64,000 bases of DNA from JACKAL01 sp964400355 (lineage in GTDB: Bacteria > Bdellovibrionota > Bdellovibrionia > Bdellovibrionales > JAGQZY01), in assembly GCA_964400355.1 (NCBI GenBank), contig CAYNTO010000016.1, forward strand, positions 1 through 64,000. Reading direction: 5' to 3'. Every line of letters begins with the position of its first letter. The first letter of the stretch is position 1. Positions 1 through 8,752 of this stretch are shown here, piece by piece. The translations under genes were made by a program, and so were the position numbers. Under the pieces are notes generated by a model. The model did no database searches, was not told where the DNA came from, and worked only from the letters and a program-made list of their open reading frames with translations.

Positions 1-111
1 ACCACCTCCAAATTTTGCGCTCGCAAAATTCAATAATGGAAAATCGAAAATAGACGAACTCTTTTGAAGGCACGAGAGCAAAGTTTCGTCGACTCAGTGG
101 CACACCCCACA

Positions 112-999
112 CTACTCCTTCCTCATCGATCGAATCAAATATCCACTCAAGGGATTGGGATACTTTTGCTGGCGCGTGATGGCGTAGTAGTATTTTTTGA
201 TATCTGGGAATGTGTGATGCACTTTGATTGTTTTGTCCGAAATATCGCGGTCGATCCCTATTTCGGGAATTAGAACCAGCGCATCGGTCGAGAGCGCGAG
301 CATTCTCAAGAGCGCGATGTCGTCGATTTCGCCCGCAATGCTGGGCTTGATCTTGTGGCGCTCGAAGTACGCATCGATCTGTCCGCGAATTTCCAGGGAT
401 ACGCTAGGTAAAAACAAGGGGTACTGAGACAGAATTTTTTTAATGTCCTTCTCTTTAATTTTGAGCTGGGACCGCCCGGCCACACAGACAAAACTATTGA
501 ACAACAAATGCGCGTAGCTCTGGAAAGAAAAGCGTTCATCCAAGGCACTGGACATCAGCATGAGATCAATTTTGTAATCATTCAACAAACGTAACAATCG
601 TTCCTGATCGCCCGACACAACTTCGATTTTGTGTTCGGGTTTGTCTAAAATGGGCTTGAGGAACTGGATCTGTACCCCTCTCGACATGCCCGACTGAATC
701 CCGATCCGTACGACTTTGGAACTTTTGTGATCTGGGTTCTTTAACCAGCGCACGAGCTCGTGGCCCGTCTCAAAAATGGTATTGGCATATTCCAGCACTT
801 TCAGGCCACTCTCTGTAAAATGGAGCTTGCGCCGATTGGTGCGATCGAGCAGCGGCGTATTACATCGTTCCTCTAATAGAGCAATTTGCTCACTCACTGA
901 AGACTGGGATACCCGCAGCCTTTGCGCGGCCTTCGTGAACGACCCCTCCTGTCTCAGGGTCCAAAAGTAGTAAAGGTGGTGATAATTGAGCCATTCCAT
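112..999 (-). CDS. LysR-family transcriptional regulator, NhaR-like
   Basis: This is a 295-residue DNA-binding regulator. The N-terminus (NYHHLYYFWTLRQEGSFTKA, then a helix-turn-helix around residues 18-40 with SQSSVSEQIALLEE) matches the LysR family and resembles NhaR, which opens with a similar NYxHLYYFW segment. The remainder is the usual two-lobed substrate-binding domain. The length is typical. It is divergent from the export operon starting at 1097, with a 97-base gap that carries an ATC-N9-GAT palindrome, so it probably controls that operon and itself. In E. coli NhaR responds to sodium; whether this one does cannot be told from sequence. Family confidence is high, ligand unknown. Confidence 0.9.
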   Translation of the reverse strand: MEWLNYHHLYYFWTLRQEGSFTKAAQRLRVSQSSVSEQIALLEERCNTPLLDRTNRRKLHFTESGLKVLEYANTIFETGHELVRWLKNPDHKSSKVVRIGIQSGMSRGVQIQFLKPILDKPEHKIEVVSGDQERLLRLLNDYKIDLMLMSSALDERFSFQSYAHLLFNSFVCVAGRSQLKIKEKDIKKILSQYPLFLPSVSLEIRGQIDAYFERHKIKPSIAGEIDDIALLRMLALSTDALVLIPEIGIDRDISDKTIKVHHTFPDIKKYYYAITRQQKYPNPLSGYLIRSMRKE

Positions 1000-1010
1000 T
1001 GGATTAATAT

Positions 1011-1025
1011 ATCGCTAAAACCGAT
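1011..1025. promoter_or_regulatory. Candidate LysR-type operator (ATC-N9-GAT)
   Basis: The sequence ATCG-ctaaaac-CGAT is an inverted repeat that fits the T-N11-A / ATC-N9-GAT pattern of LysR-type sites. It lies between the divergent LysR gene (start 999) and the export operon (start 1097). A weak promoter-like pair follows for the plus strand (TTGTAC at 1030, TAAATA at 1054, 18-base spacer). The palindrome is seen directly; its function is inferred. Confidence 0.4.
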
Positions 1026-1096
1026 CATTTTGTACTTTATTATCTACTTAACCTAAATAAAAAAGTAGTCTATCCTTTACAAATACTGGAGGCTCC

Positions 1097-2008
1097 ATGA
1101 TGAGAGACATATTCGAATATTTTAGATCCGATAAGAAAAGCATCCGGTCGATGCTCATTTTTACTACGGCGAGTAGCCTTTTGATTCTCTCCATTCCTTT
1201 TTTGATACAGACTCTGATACAGCAGTATACACTTCTGATATTCCAGCCTTCAACAGTATTTTTAATCCTTACCGTGAGCTTCTTTTTAATCGGAATCACC
1301 ATCATGCGCGTCCTACAAATGCACCTTTCGGAGTTCTTACAGAGAAGACTTTTTTTAAATGCCGTCAAGGATGCTCAGGAGTTGGCACAAAAGGCCCGCA
1401 AAAGCGGCCAACCGATGAGCAAGAAAAAGTGGAATTATATTTTCGAGTCCATCTCCCTGCAAAAGAGCATCATACCGCTCTTTTTTGACGGTTTTACGTT
1501 TTGTATACAAGGCGTCCTCGTCATGGCTCTGATTAGCATTTACCACCCGTTCTTCGCTATCTACTCTCTCATCCTCATGCTCGCTTTTTACTGGGTGACG
1601 GTCGTCATGGGGAAAAAAACTTTGGAGTTTGCGCACCAGGAATCCACCAAGAAGCACGAGCTCATTCATAACCTACAAATCGACGATCCAGCGCCCACCT
1701 CCCAAAATGAAATCGAAAACCAAATTTTTGATTATTTCACCATTCGCGACAAACGCTATTCACTGTACCTGAGACAATCGGTGGGCCTGTTTGTCATTAA
1801 AATTTTGGCGGCGATCGTGCTTATTCTGGTGGGGGGATTGTTGGTCTTCCAAAACCAAATGACCATCGGACAGCTCATCGCAAGCGAACTCATCGTGACA
1901 AATCTCCTCATTTCCCTCTTCAAGTTTTCGAATATTCTTGATTATTTTTACGACTCAGCAACCGCGATTAAGAAGCTGAAACTGTTGCAAGAGGAGCCAG
2001 CCCAATGA
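1097..2008 (+). CDS. ABC transporter type-1 membrane domain without ATPase domain
   Basis: This 303-residue protein has five or six hydrophobic segments (about residues 20-40, 53-72, 130-150, 155-172, 230-255, 265-285). It resembles the membrane half of type I secretion ABC exporters (HlyB/LapB type). It stops after the last membrane helix: there is no Walker A, ABC signature or Walker B, and no ATPase gene is next to it. A good ribosome site (GGAGG) precedes the ATG. The stop overlaps the next start by four bases (ATGA), so it is translated with the HlyD-type adaptor. It may borrow an ATPase encoded elsewhere, or have a non-ABC role. Confidence 0.75.
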   Translation: MMRDIFEYFRSDKKSIRSMLIFTTASSLLILSIPFLIQTLIQQYTLLIFQPSTVFLILTVSFFLIGITIMRVLQMHLSEFLQRRLFLNAVKDAQELAQKARKSGQPMSKKKWNYIFESISLQKSIIPLFFDGFTFCIQGVLVMALISIYHPFFAIYSLILMLAFYWVTVVMGKKTLEFAHQESTKKHELIHNLQIDDPAPTSQNEIENQIFDYFTIRDKRYSLYLRQSVGLFVIKILAAIVLILVGGLLVFQNQMTIGQLIASELIVTNLLISLFKFSNILDYFYDSATAIKKLKLLQEEPAQ

Positions 2009-3033
2009 ATAAAAAAACGACGATCTCTCTTTTGGTCAACGACAATCGGCTTTGGCACAAATACGCGAAGTATCTTTTTATTGCGGGCGGGCTGTTTTTA
2101 ATTTTTTGTTTGCTGATGCCGTGGATGCAAACCGTCCAAGGGTACGGCCGCGTGATCGCTTTAAACCCAGAAGAACGCCGCCAAGAGCTCACGGCACCCA
2201 TCGAAGGACGTATTCAAAACTGGTATGTGAAGGAGGGGCAAAAGGTCAAGAAAGGCGAACCTATTGTAGAGCTTTCCGATAACGACGCCATGATCATTGA
2301 TCGCATGAATAAGGAGCGCGATGCCCTTGAGAAAAAGTTTGAAGCCATCGAACTGGGGCGAAAAACAGCTTACCTCAATGTGACCCGCCAAAAAGAATTG
2401 TACAAACAGGGATTAAGCTCTCGTCGCCAGCTGGAGCAAGCACAAATGGATTTAGCCAAATTAGAATCTGACGAGGCCTCTTCACTGGCAGATCTTTCGC
2501 GCTTCGATGTACGGCTCTCTCGACAAGAACAACAAATGATCAAAGCACCCATTGACGGAACGATCGTGCGAATCATTAAAACATCCTCAGGTGGAGTGGA
2601 ATATGTCAAGGCTGGTGAGGCTTTGGCGGTCATCGTCCCCGAGACTTCCGCCCGCGCCTTAGAGCTCTGGGTCTCCGGCAATGACATGCCATGGATTTAC
2701 GAGAATCACCGAGTGGCCATCAACTTTGAAGGTTGGCCGTCGATATTTTTTTCGGGCGTTCCGAATGCGTCGGTGGGCACATTTTTTGGTCGAGTCACCA
2801 CCATCGATGCCTTGGACGATGGGCACGGCAATTTCCGAGTGATTGTCGTTCCAGATAAAAACCAGTGGCCCGACTCCCAATATTTGCGTCAGGGCGTGCG
2901 CGCCAATGCTTGGGTGTTACTGGGAGATGTTCCCCTTGGGTTTGAAATCTGGCGTCGTTTTAATAATTTTCCGCCCAATAGTCTTCCGGTTTATAAAAAA
3001 GCTAAACCTAAGGTTGAAACGAAAGAGGAATAG
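2005..3033 (+). CDS. HlyD-family periplasmic adaptor
   Basis: This 342-residue membrane-fusion protein has one N-terminal membrane helix (about residues 22-42). Next come the first half of a biotinyl/lipoyl-like domain (PIEGRIQNWYVKEGQKVKKG, about 67-86), an alpha-helical hairpin rich in Lys, Glu and Gln (about 95-170), the second lipoyl half (APIDGTIVRI, about 183) and a beta-barrel region. It should bridge the inner-membrane partner encoded upstream and the TolC-type channel encoded downstream. It overlaps the upstream gene by four bases and ends three bases before the next start, a tight three-gene operon. Confidence 0.9.
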   Translation: MNKKTTISLLVNDNRLWHKYAKYLFIAGGLFLIFCLLMPWMQTVQGYGRVIALNPEERRQELTAPIEGRIQNWYVKEGQKVKKGEPIVELSDNDAMIIDRMNKERDALEKKFEAIELGRKTAYLNVTRQKELYKQGLSSRRQLEQAQMDLAKLESDEASSLADLSRFDVRLSRQEQQMIKAPIDGTIVRIIKTSSGGVEYVKAGEALAVIVPETSARALELWVSGNDMPWIYENHRVAINFEGWPSIFFSGVPNASVGTFFGRVTTIDALDDGHGNFRVIVVPDKNQWPDSQYLRQGVRANAWVLLGDVPLGFEIWRRFNNFPPNSLPVYKKAKPKVETKEE

Positions 3034-3036
3034 GAC

Positions 3037-4428
3037 ATGTGGTATTTGTTAGTGCTCTCTCACCTCATTTTTGCCGATGTGACGGAATCGGAAGTGGTCG
3101 ATGAAGTCCTCTCCCAATTCCCGGCAGTGCAAATCAGTCAACAGAACGTAAAAGTATCTGAAGCCCAAGAGCTTGCCGCCCGCGGCGCCTTCGACATCGT
3201 TCTCGAAGGCCAGTGGCGTGATACGTCTGGAGACTATGAAAACTCGGTCTTTGAATCGCGTATTGTTAAACCGACAGCCCTTTTTGGATTGGACCTCTAC
3301 GGCGGATTCAGAGAAAGCCAAGGCGAGATTCCCATCTACTATGGTGAGGATGAAACTCTGGATCGCGGTGAGTGGAATTTTGGCGTTCGTCTTCCCCTCT
3401 TGCGCGGCTTCGCCATAGACTCCCGCCGAGCGACTCTGAATCGAAGTAAACTCCAGCTCAATCGTCAGACACTTCAACTCCGCGCTACTGAGTTGCATGA
3501 AATCGAAAAAGCCCTTTTTGCCTACTGGAACTGGAAAGTGGCCCTGGAACGATGGCGAATTCAGAAAAATCTTTTTGATATTGCCAAAACCCGTGACGAG
3601 TGGCTCGAAAAGCGAACGCGCTCAGGCGACATTGCCGCTTTTGAACGAAAAGACAATCTGCGAACCGTGCTTTTGAGGAAGTCTGCCCTCCTTCAAGCCG
3701 ACCTCGAACTCAAAACGCGCGAAGTCCAGTTGGCGGTGTTTATCACAGCGCCCGAACTTCAGAAAAAGGTCCAAGCGTCCTCGTCATCGGAGAAAAACAT
3801 CGAAGCCCGCTGGTCCGTTCCACAGCACATTTCGGAATTCCAAAAACCGGTTGACCAACTTATGAATCAAGCGCTCACAGAGCGCCCCGAATTTGCCGGA
3901 ATCGCTTTGCAATTGGCTCAACTCAACATTGATAAGGATCTGCAAAATAACCAGTTCCTTCCGAAACTCGATTTTAAGGCTGAGTATTCAAAAGACCGTG
4001 GCTTTGGTTCTACAAAGCTGGATGATGACAACACGACTGTGAGCCTCCAATTTGAAGTCCCTCTCCAATATCGAAACATCCGCGGGCAAAAAAATATCAT
4101 TTCGGCAAACATGAAAAAAGTCGAACTCGAGCGCCAACTTTTAGAGCGTCAGTGGAGGGCCGAGCTGACAGCTCTGCAAAAAAATCTCGAGGTGGCGACT
4201 GAACGCCGCGCCCTTTCACTGCAAGAATATGAACTCGCACAGCAGCTGGAAAGCGGAGAACGTACCCGATTCCGCCAGGGCGACACCAATGTACTCATCG
4301 TGAATTTGCGTGAACAAGCCTCAGCGGAAGCTTCACTACGTATTGTTGAAACAACGGCTGAAGTTTTACGAACCTACGCCTCTCTCCAAGTGCGTGTAGG
4401 GACAATTCCATTTCACACCTTAAAATAG
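3037..4428 (+). CDS. TolC-family outer-membrane channel
   Basis: This 463-residue protein starts with a short signal peptide (MWYLLVLSHLIFA). Two TolC-type repeats of long amphipathic helices with short beta segments follow, including the typical ERPEFAGIALQLAQLNIDKD stretch near residue 285 and a strand region FLPKLDFKAEYSKD. It would form the outer-membrane exit duct for the tripartite exporter begun at 1097. It is the last gene of that operon and converges on the LuxR-type gene, with 26 bases between stops and no clear terminator. Confidence 0.9.
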   Translation: MWYLLVLSHLIFADVTESEVVDEVLSQFPAVQISQQNVKVSEAQELAARGAFDIVLEGQWRDTSGDYENSVFESRIVKPTALFGLDLYGGFRESQGEIPIYYGEDETLDRGEWNFGVRLPLLRGFAIDSRRATLNRSKLQLNRQTLQLRATELHEIEKALFAYWNWKVALERWRIQKNLFDIAKTRDEWLEKRTRSGDIAAFERKDNLRTVLLRKSALLQADLELKTREVQLAVFITAPELQKKVQASSSSEKNIEARWSVPQHISEFQKPVDQLMNQALTERPEFAGIALQLAQLNIDKDLQNNQFLPKLDFKAEYSKDRGFGSTKLDDDNTTVSLQFEVPLQYRNIRGQKNIISANMKKVELERQLLERQWRAELTALQKNLEVATERRALSLQEYELAQQLESGERTRFRQGDTNVLIVNLREQASAEASLRIVETTAEVLRTYASLQVRVGTIPFHTLK

Positions 4429-4454
4429 AGGAGGTACGACGGCGAGCTGATGAC

Positions 4455-4967
4455 CTATATTAAATCATCGAGAAAGTAAGAGCTGAGCTGACTGCGGTTT
4501 TCGAGTTTTGATTTTTTGTAGAGACTTGAGCACTGGGAGCGCACGGTTTGCTCGTTGGATTTGCGAACATCTGCGATTTCTTTTACCGATAATCCCTTCA
4601 GTAATAGGCTTGCGATCTCCACTTCAGCGCGGGTCAACCCCCACTTTCGGAAAGTGCTTTCGATCTCTCCCCTAAATTCTTCTTTATACGACATCACTTT
4701 GCTATTTAGGGTCGAAATTTGCCCATCCTTGCTCTCTAGATCTTTCTTTAAATGCACAAGGCTTTCGCCCTGCCGCTTGTACTGTTTTAGAGCCAGGTCC
4801 GCAAAGTAACTGAATCCAACCAGACAACCGAACAATAAGAGGATCTCAACAATCATGTGGGAAAACGGAATTCCATAGACATAATCCGCATGCAAATCGA
4901 ACACTAAAAGCACCAAAAGTGCTAAAAATATTAAACTGAGTCGCAATTTCTTTGCCATTTTGATCAT
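4455..4967 (-). CDS. Membrane-anchored LuxR-type HTH regulator
   Basis: This 170-residue protein has two membrane helices at the N-terminus (about residues 8-24 and 36-58). A short coiled-coil linker (about 65-95) follows, then a C-terminal LuxR/GerE helix-turn-helix (LTRAEVEIASLLLKGLSVKE, then IADVRKSNEQTVRSQ, about 111-150). No receiver or sensor domain is visible. It is divergent from the dsbD operon (90-base gap), which suggests it regulates that redox operon, perhaps from the membrane. The domain call is firm; the target and signal are guesses. Confidence 0.8.
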   Translation of the reverse strand: MIKMAKKLRLSLIFLALLVLLVFDLHADYVYGIPFSHMIVEILLLFGCLVGFSYFADLALKQYKRQGESLVHLKKDLESKDGQISTLNSKVMSYKEEFRGEIESTFRKWGLTRAEVEIASLLLKGLSVKEIADVRKSNEQTVRSQCSSLYKKSKLENRSQLSSYFLDDLI

Positions 4968-5057
4968 AAACTTATCCTATAGATGTATTATAAAACACAG
5001 TTAAGCAATTAAAATGACTGGCTTCCTGCATTTGTGCAATTTACCAAGGGGTATTGA

Positions 5058-6788
5058 TTGTCGTTTACTATGAGCATGAAGAGTCTGATTCTCATTTTAT
5101 TTACACTCACCCTCCCTTTCGCCAGGGCTTCTGATGAAGTGCCGGACAACATCGTCGCCATTGAGACAGACTCCGTTCAGTGGAACGAGGGACATGGATC
5201 GGTGGAGCTTCGCTTGAACCTCACAGTGAAAGAGGGCTTCTTTGCCTACAAGGACAAATTCGAAGTTAATATTAGTCACTTCGAGACTTTAGGACTCTCC
5301 CTCGATCCGATTGTTTCGTTTTATGACAAAACGTTTCAAAAGAACAAAGAGGGCGTTAGAAACTCCGCCAAACTCACCGCTAAAATCCAGTTTCACGGCA
5401 AACAATTGCCCGATACATTGGCAATTAACCTTGTCTATCAAGCTTGCACTCCTGAATATTGCCTTTTCCCAACCACCACAAGTATCGATCACTTACTCAC
5501 CGCCAACGAACGCAAAATCCTAACCCGAAATGGCAAAGTGTCCGATTGGTTTGCAAATGGTTTACTTTTTTCCTTCCTGTTCGTGTTTGCAGCCGGTTTT
5601 TTCACAAGCCTCACGCCCTGCGTTTACCCTATGCTACCGATCACACTCGCCGTGCTGGGTGCACGTCGAGCAAAGACAAAAACTGAAGGCTTTTTTAAAA
5701 GTTTGGTCTACGTGCTTGGCATGGCTTTCACCTACTCGCTCTTAGGTGTTCTTGCCGCAACTTCAGGATTTATGTTTGGCTCACTGATGTCCAACACCTA
5801 TTTCCTATTTTTGCTCTGCGCCCTTCTATTCGTGGCGGCACTCAGTATGTTCGATGTGTTCGAAATCCATACGCCGCAGTTTTTACAGAATCGTCTTGGT
5901 TCCCAAGGCAGCTCTACGTCCTACTTTGCGCTGTTTGGTACCGGTTTGTTTTCTGGTTTGATAGTTGGGCCCTGCGTTGGGCCTGTCCTGGTCGGCATCC
6001 TTGGCTACGTCTCGCAGGCAGGCAACGTGATCCTTGGCTTTGGGCTCCTTTTTGCCTTTGCGATGGGCCTAGGAAGCTTGATCATTTTGGTGGGGACCTT
6101 CTCAAATCTCATCGAAAAAATTCCGCGATCCGGCTCGTGGATGACACTGGTTAAAAAAATTATTGGCATCGCTTTTTTAGTTCTTATTATTTATTTTATC
6201 TCTCCAATACTTAAGACAAAAGATGCCGCAGGTATTGGATTTGCAATACTTTTCTTGTTTTCATTACTTCTCCTCACCAAGGACTGGCGCTCCACAACCC
6301 TGTCACTCCTCGAGCGGGCTATCTGGCGGGCATCGGTTGTTTTGAGCGTCTTCCTGTTTATCTTCGCACTCACCACGAGCCATGAACGCTTTGAGCGTTT
6401 GGTCGGATTTGACGGAGCCGACTTTGCCAACACACACTGGACCATTTATTCAGAAGAGAATCTTTCTTTAGCAGCTAAACATCAAGATTTTGTTGTTTTA
6501 GACTTCTATGCGGAATGGTGTGCGGCCTGTAGACAACTTAAACATAAAACTTTTGCCGACCCCAAAATCTCGGGATATTCCACTAAAATAAAGTGGATGT
6601 ATTTTGATTCTACTCAGTCGAGTGAAGAACTTACTGGGCTGAAAGATAAGTACGGCATTCTGGGTCTGCCGACTATTTTATTTTTCGACAAAAGTGGACG
6701 TTGGCGCAAAGACCTCACTCTCACTGGTTTTGAAAACTCAGAAGCTTTTTTACAACGACTCAAAAAACTCACAGGAGAAGATAAATGA
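5058..6788 (+). CDS. dsbD: Thiol:disulfide interchange protein DsbD
   Basis: This 576-residue reductant-conducting membrane protein moves electrons from cytoplasmic thioredoxin to the periplasm. Its order is: signal peptide; N-terminal DsbD-alpha-like domain with the cysteine pair YQACTPEYC (about residues 127-135); eight-helix core with LTPCVYPMLP and VGPCVGPVL cysteines; C-terminal thioredoxin domain with WCAAC (about residue 493). The TTG at 5058 has the best-placed ribosome site (AAGGGG at 5046); ATGs at 5070 and 5076 are alternatives. It overlaps the next gene by four bases and heads a five-gene operon, so its likely job is to keep the downstream exported thioredoxin reduced. Confidence 0.95.
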   Translation: MSFTMSMKSLILILFTLTLPFARASDEVPDNIVAIETDSVQWNEGHGSVELRLNLTVKEGFFAYKDKFEVNISHFETLGLSLDPIVSFYDKTFQKNKEGVRNSAKLTAKIQFHGKQLPDTLAINLVYQACTPEYCLFPTTTSIDHLLTANERKILTRNGKVSDWFANGLLFSFLFVFAAGFFTSLTPCVYPMLPITLAVLGARRAKTKTEGFFKSLVYVLGMAFTYSLLGVLAATSGFMFGSLMSNTYFLFLLCALLFVAALSMFDVFEIHTPQFLQNRLGSQGSSTSYFALFGTGLFSGLIVGPCVGPVLVGILGYVSQAGNVILGFGLLFAFAMGLGSLIILVGTFSNLIEKIPRSGSWMTLVKKIIGIAFLVLIIYFISPILKTKDAAGIGFAILFLFSLLLLTKDWRSTTLSLLERAIWRASVVLSVFLFIFALTTSHERFERLVGFDGADFANTHWTIYSEENLSLAAKHQDFVVLDFYAEWCAACRQLKHKTFADPKISGYSTKIKWMYFDSTQSSEELTGLKDKYGILGLPTILFFDKSGRWRKDLTLTGFENSEAFLQRLKKLTGEDK

Positions 6789-7216
6789 TACGATGGACAA
6801 CGTTGATCCTCATCGCGTTTACGTGGATGCCCGCTCACGCAACAGAGTTTGATGTCTCTGCTTACAAAGGGAAAGTGGTGTACGTGGATTTTTGGGCCTC
6901 ATGGTGCGGTCCATGTAAAGAGTCTTTCCCGTGGTTGAATGAACTCACAAAAAAATATCCAAACTTAAAAGTTGTTGGAGTGAATCTCGATAAAAACAAG
7001 TCTGATGCGGATGCCTTTTTAAAAAAGTATCCGGCAAACTTTGACGTCGTTTTCGATAGCGCGGGCAAAAGTGCAGAAAAATACAAAGTTAAAGGGATGC
7101 CCTATTCTATTATTTTCGATAAGGAAGGCAAAGAAGTCCATTCACACATCGGATTCTCGAACGAAAAATCTAAGGACTATCTGGCACAAATTAAGTCTCT
7201 ACTGGGGGAAAAATGA
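6785..7216 (+). CDS. Exported TlpA/ResA-like thioredoxin
   Basis: This 143-residue protein has a signal peptide (MIRWTTLILIAFTWMPAHA) and a thioredoxin fold with the active site WASWCGPCKE at about residues 37-46, plus the cis-proline region KGMPYSIIF near 105. It should act as a periplasmic disulfide reductase or oxidase fed by the DsbD encoded immediately upstream (four-base overlap). The next gene, a Cys-rich DUF4266 lipoprotein, also overlaps it by four bases and is a plausible client. Confidence 0.93.
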   Translation: MIRWTTLILIAFTWMPAHATEFDVSAYKGKVVYVDFWASWCGPCKESFPWLNELTKKYPNLKVVGVNLDKNKSDADAFLKKYPANFDVVFDSAGKSAEKYKVKGMPYSIIFDKEGKEVHSHIGFSNEKSKDYLAQIKSLLGEK

Positions 7217-7428
7217 TCAATTGGATGACCCTGATCGCCCTGGTCTTCCTGCTCAGCGCCTGCGCCACAAGTGGCGTAAAGCCCTGGGAAAGAGAGGAGC
7301 TTTCTAAAACCGAAATGCAGTTTGGTATACACAGTCTTGAAGACAGCTTCGATGACCATACCTATTTCAGCAAAGAGGGCTCCAGTGGCGGTCGCAGCTT
7401 CAGTGCAGGTGGTTGCGGATGCAATTAA
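7213..7428 (+). CDS. DUF4266 small lipoprotein with GGCGC tail
   Basis: This 71-residue exported lipoprotein has a lipobox ending LSAC (Cys about 17). The mature part contains the GVKPWEREELSK segment characteristic of DUF4266, and the tail is Gly/Ser-rich, ending GGCGCN. The two terminal cysteines could bind a metal or a cofactor, or be substrate for the neighbouring thioredoxin. Start and stop overlap the neighbours. DUF4266, DUF3570 and ApbE genes commonly sit together; no function is established to my knowledge. Confidence 0.85.
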   Translation: MINWMTLIALVFLLSACATSGVKPWEREELSKTEMQFGIHSLEDSFDDHTYFSKEGSSGGRSFSAGGCGCN

Positions 7429-8750
7429 GACCTAAAAAAAGAAAAGTAGGTAACACCATTGCGAGAGCCTCGCTGAGTCTTCTCTGTGCCACTGCAAATA
7501 TAGCAAATGCACAGGATTCGAAACCAACGGCCGACGGCTTCTTCTCGAAGAGTAGCGAAAGCCCGTGGGCTAAATGGAGCGGCGAAGTGGGCTTTCTTGG
7601 CTATTCAGAAACTAAAGGGCGCGTGCAAGCGCTCGAGCCGGCGTTCCGAATCAATGCCGAGTTTGAGGGAGAACGCATCTGGAGCACAAAGCTCGTCTTC
7701 GATAGTCTAACAGGCGCCTCACCGAACGGCGCTATCAACAGCTCCCAACCGCAAACTTTTACTTCACCCTCGGGCAGCGCATCGTACACTGTTGGTCCGA
7801 ACACGCAGCCTTTATACAATCAGTTCAAGGACACTCGGGTGAATCTCGCATCAAGTTGGTCCGCTCCATTCAGCCGCCTTTGGAAGTACTCCGTTGGCTT
7901 TAACGGATCGAAAGAATACGATTACATGTCTCTTGGTATCAATACTTCTCTGACTAATGAATCGGAAGACAAAAACCATTCATGGACACTGGGCTTCTCT
8001 TACACTTCTGATACAATTAATCCAGTGGGCGGAGTACCTATTCCCAACGCCGCAATGGTCGCTCCCAACCTTCAGCAACCCAAAAGCGGCCCGTCGGAAA
8101 ACAAGACCACTTATGACCTCCTGATGGGATATACGCAAATTCTTACGCGCAATTGGATTCTGCAAACCAATCTTTCTCTTGGGTACTCGACAGGATATAT
8201 GAATGACCCATACAAATTTGTAACTATCTTTGATGATGCTCCGGGAGCGACGCTCGGGGATCCCACGTCCTATATTTACGAAAACCGTCCCGACTCGCGA
8301 TTAAAAACCAGCATCTATGTAGCATCAAAGAATACTTGGAGTACCGGCATCAGTACGCTTTCCTATAGATTCCTCAACGACGACTGGGCACTCAACTCTC
8401 ACACACTTGAGGGCTCTTTTAATTTTGGACTCACTGAACGATGGCGATTGGAACCTGGACTGCGTTACTACAAGCAAAGTGCAGTGGATTTCTACCGCAT
8501 CGCCCTAGGGCAAGGGCAGGTTGTTCCTCAGAATGTAACCTCCGATTACCGCTTAGGGGATCTCACCACCATTGCTCCATCGGTAAAAATTATCCGAAAG
8601 TTAGAAGATGGAAAAGAACTCAGTTTAATACTGAGATACTATCAGCAAACAGGCAGCACCTCGTCATTTAATGCTGTTGGCAGCCAAGTTGGACAGGATT
8701 TAATTCCAAAAACGGATGCATACATCATTCAAGTGCATTATGCTTTTTAA
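7419..8750 (+). CDS. DUF3570 outer-membrane beta-barrel protein
   Basis: About 443 residues. A signal peptide (ends near NIANAQ) is followed by alternating aromatic/polar strands and a C-terminal aromatic residue (VHYAF), as in outer-membrane barrels. The ATG at 7419 is chosen; a TTG at 7413 would add two residues. The gene starts inside the DUF4266 gene. Near residue 95 it carries DSLTGASPNGA (7701-7733), which matches the D-x-x-[ST]-G-A-[ST] pattern at which ApbE attaches FMN in proteins such as NqrC. ApbE is the next gene, so covalent flavin on this barrel is possible. The DUF3570 assignment is confident; flavinylation is inferred. Confidence 0.85.
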   Translation: MQLRPKKRKVGNTIARASLSLLCATANIANAQDSKPTADGFFSKSSESPWAKWSGEVGFLGYSETKGRVQALEPAFRINAEFEGERIWSTKLVFDSLTGASPNGAINSSQPQTFTSPSGSASYTVGPNTQPLYNQFKDTRVNLASSWSAPFSRLWKYSVGFNGSKEYDYMSLGINTSLTNESEDKNHSWTLGFSYTSDTINPVGGVPIPNAAMVAPNLQQPKSGPSENKTTYDLLMGYTQILTRNWILQTNLSLGYSTGYMNDPYKFVTIFDDAPGATLGDPTSYIYENRPDSRLKTSIYVASKNTWSTGISTLSYRFLNDDWALNSHTLEGSFNFGLTERWRLEPGLRYYKQSAVDFYRIALGQGQVVPQNVTSDYRLGDLTTIAPSVKIIRKLEDGKELSLILRYYQQTGSTSSFNAVGSQVGQDLIPKTDAYIIQVHYAF

Positions 8751-8752
8751 GG

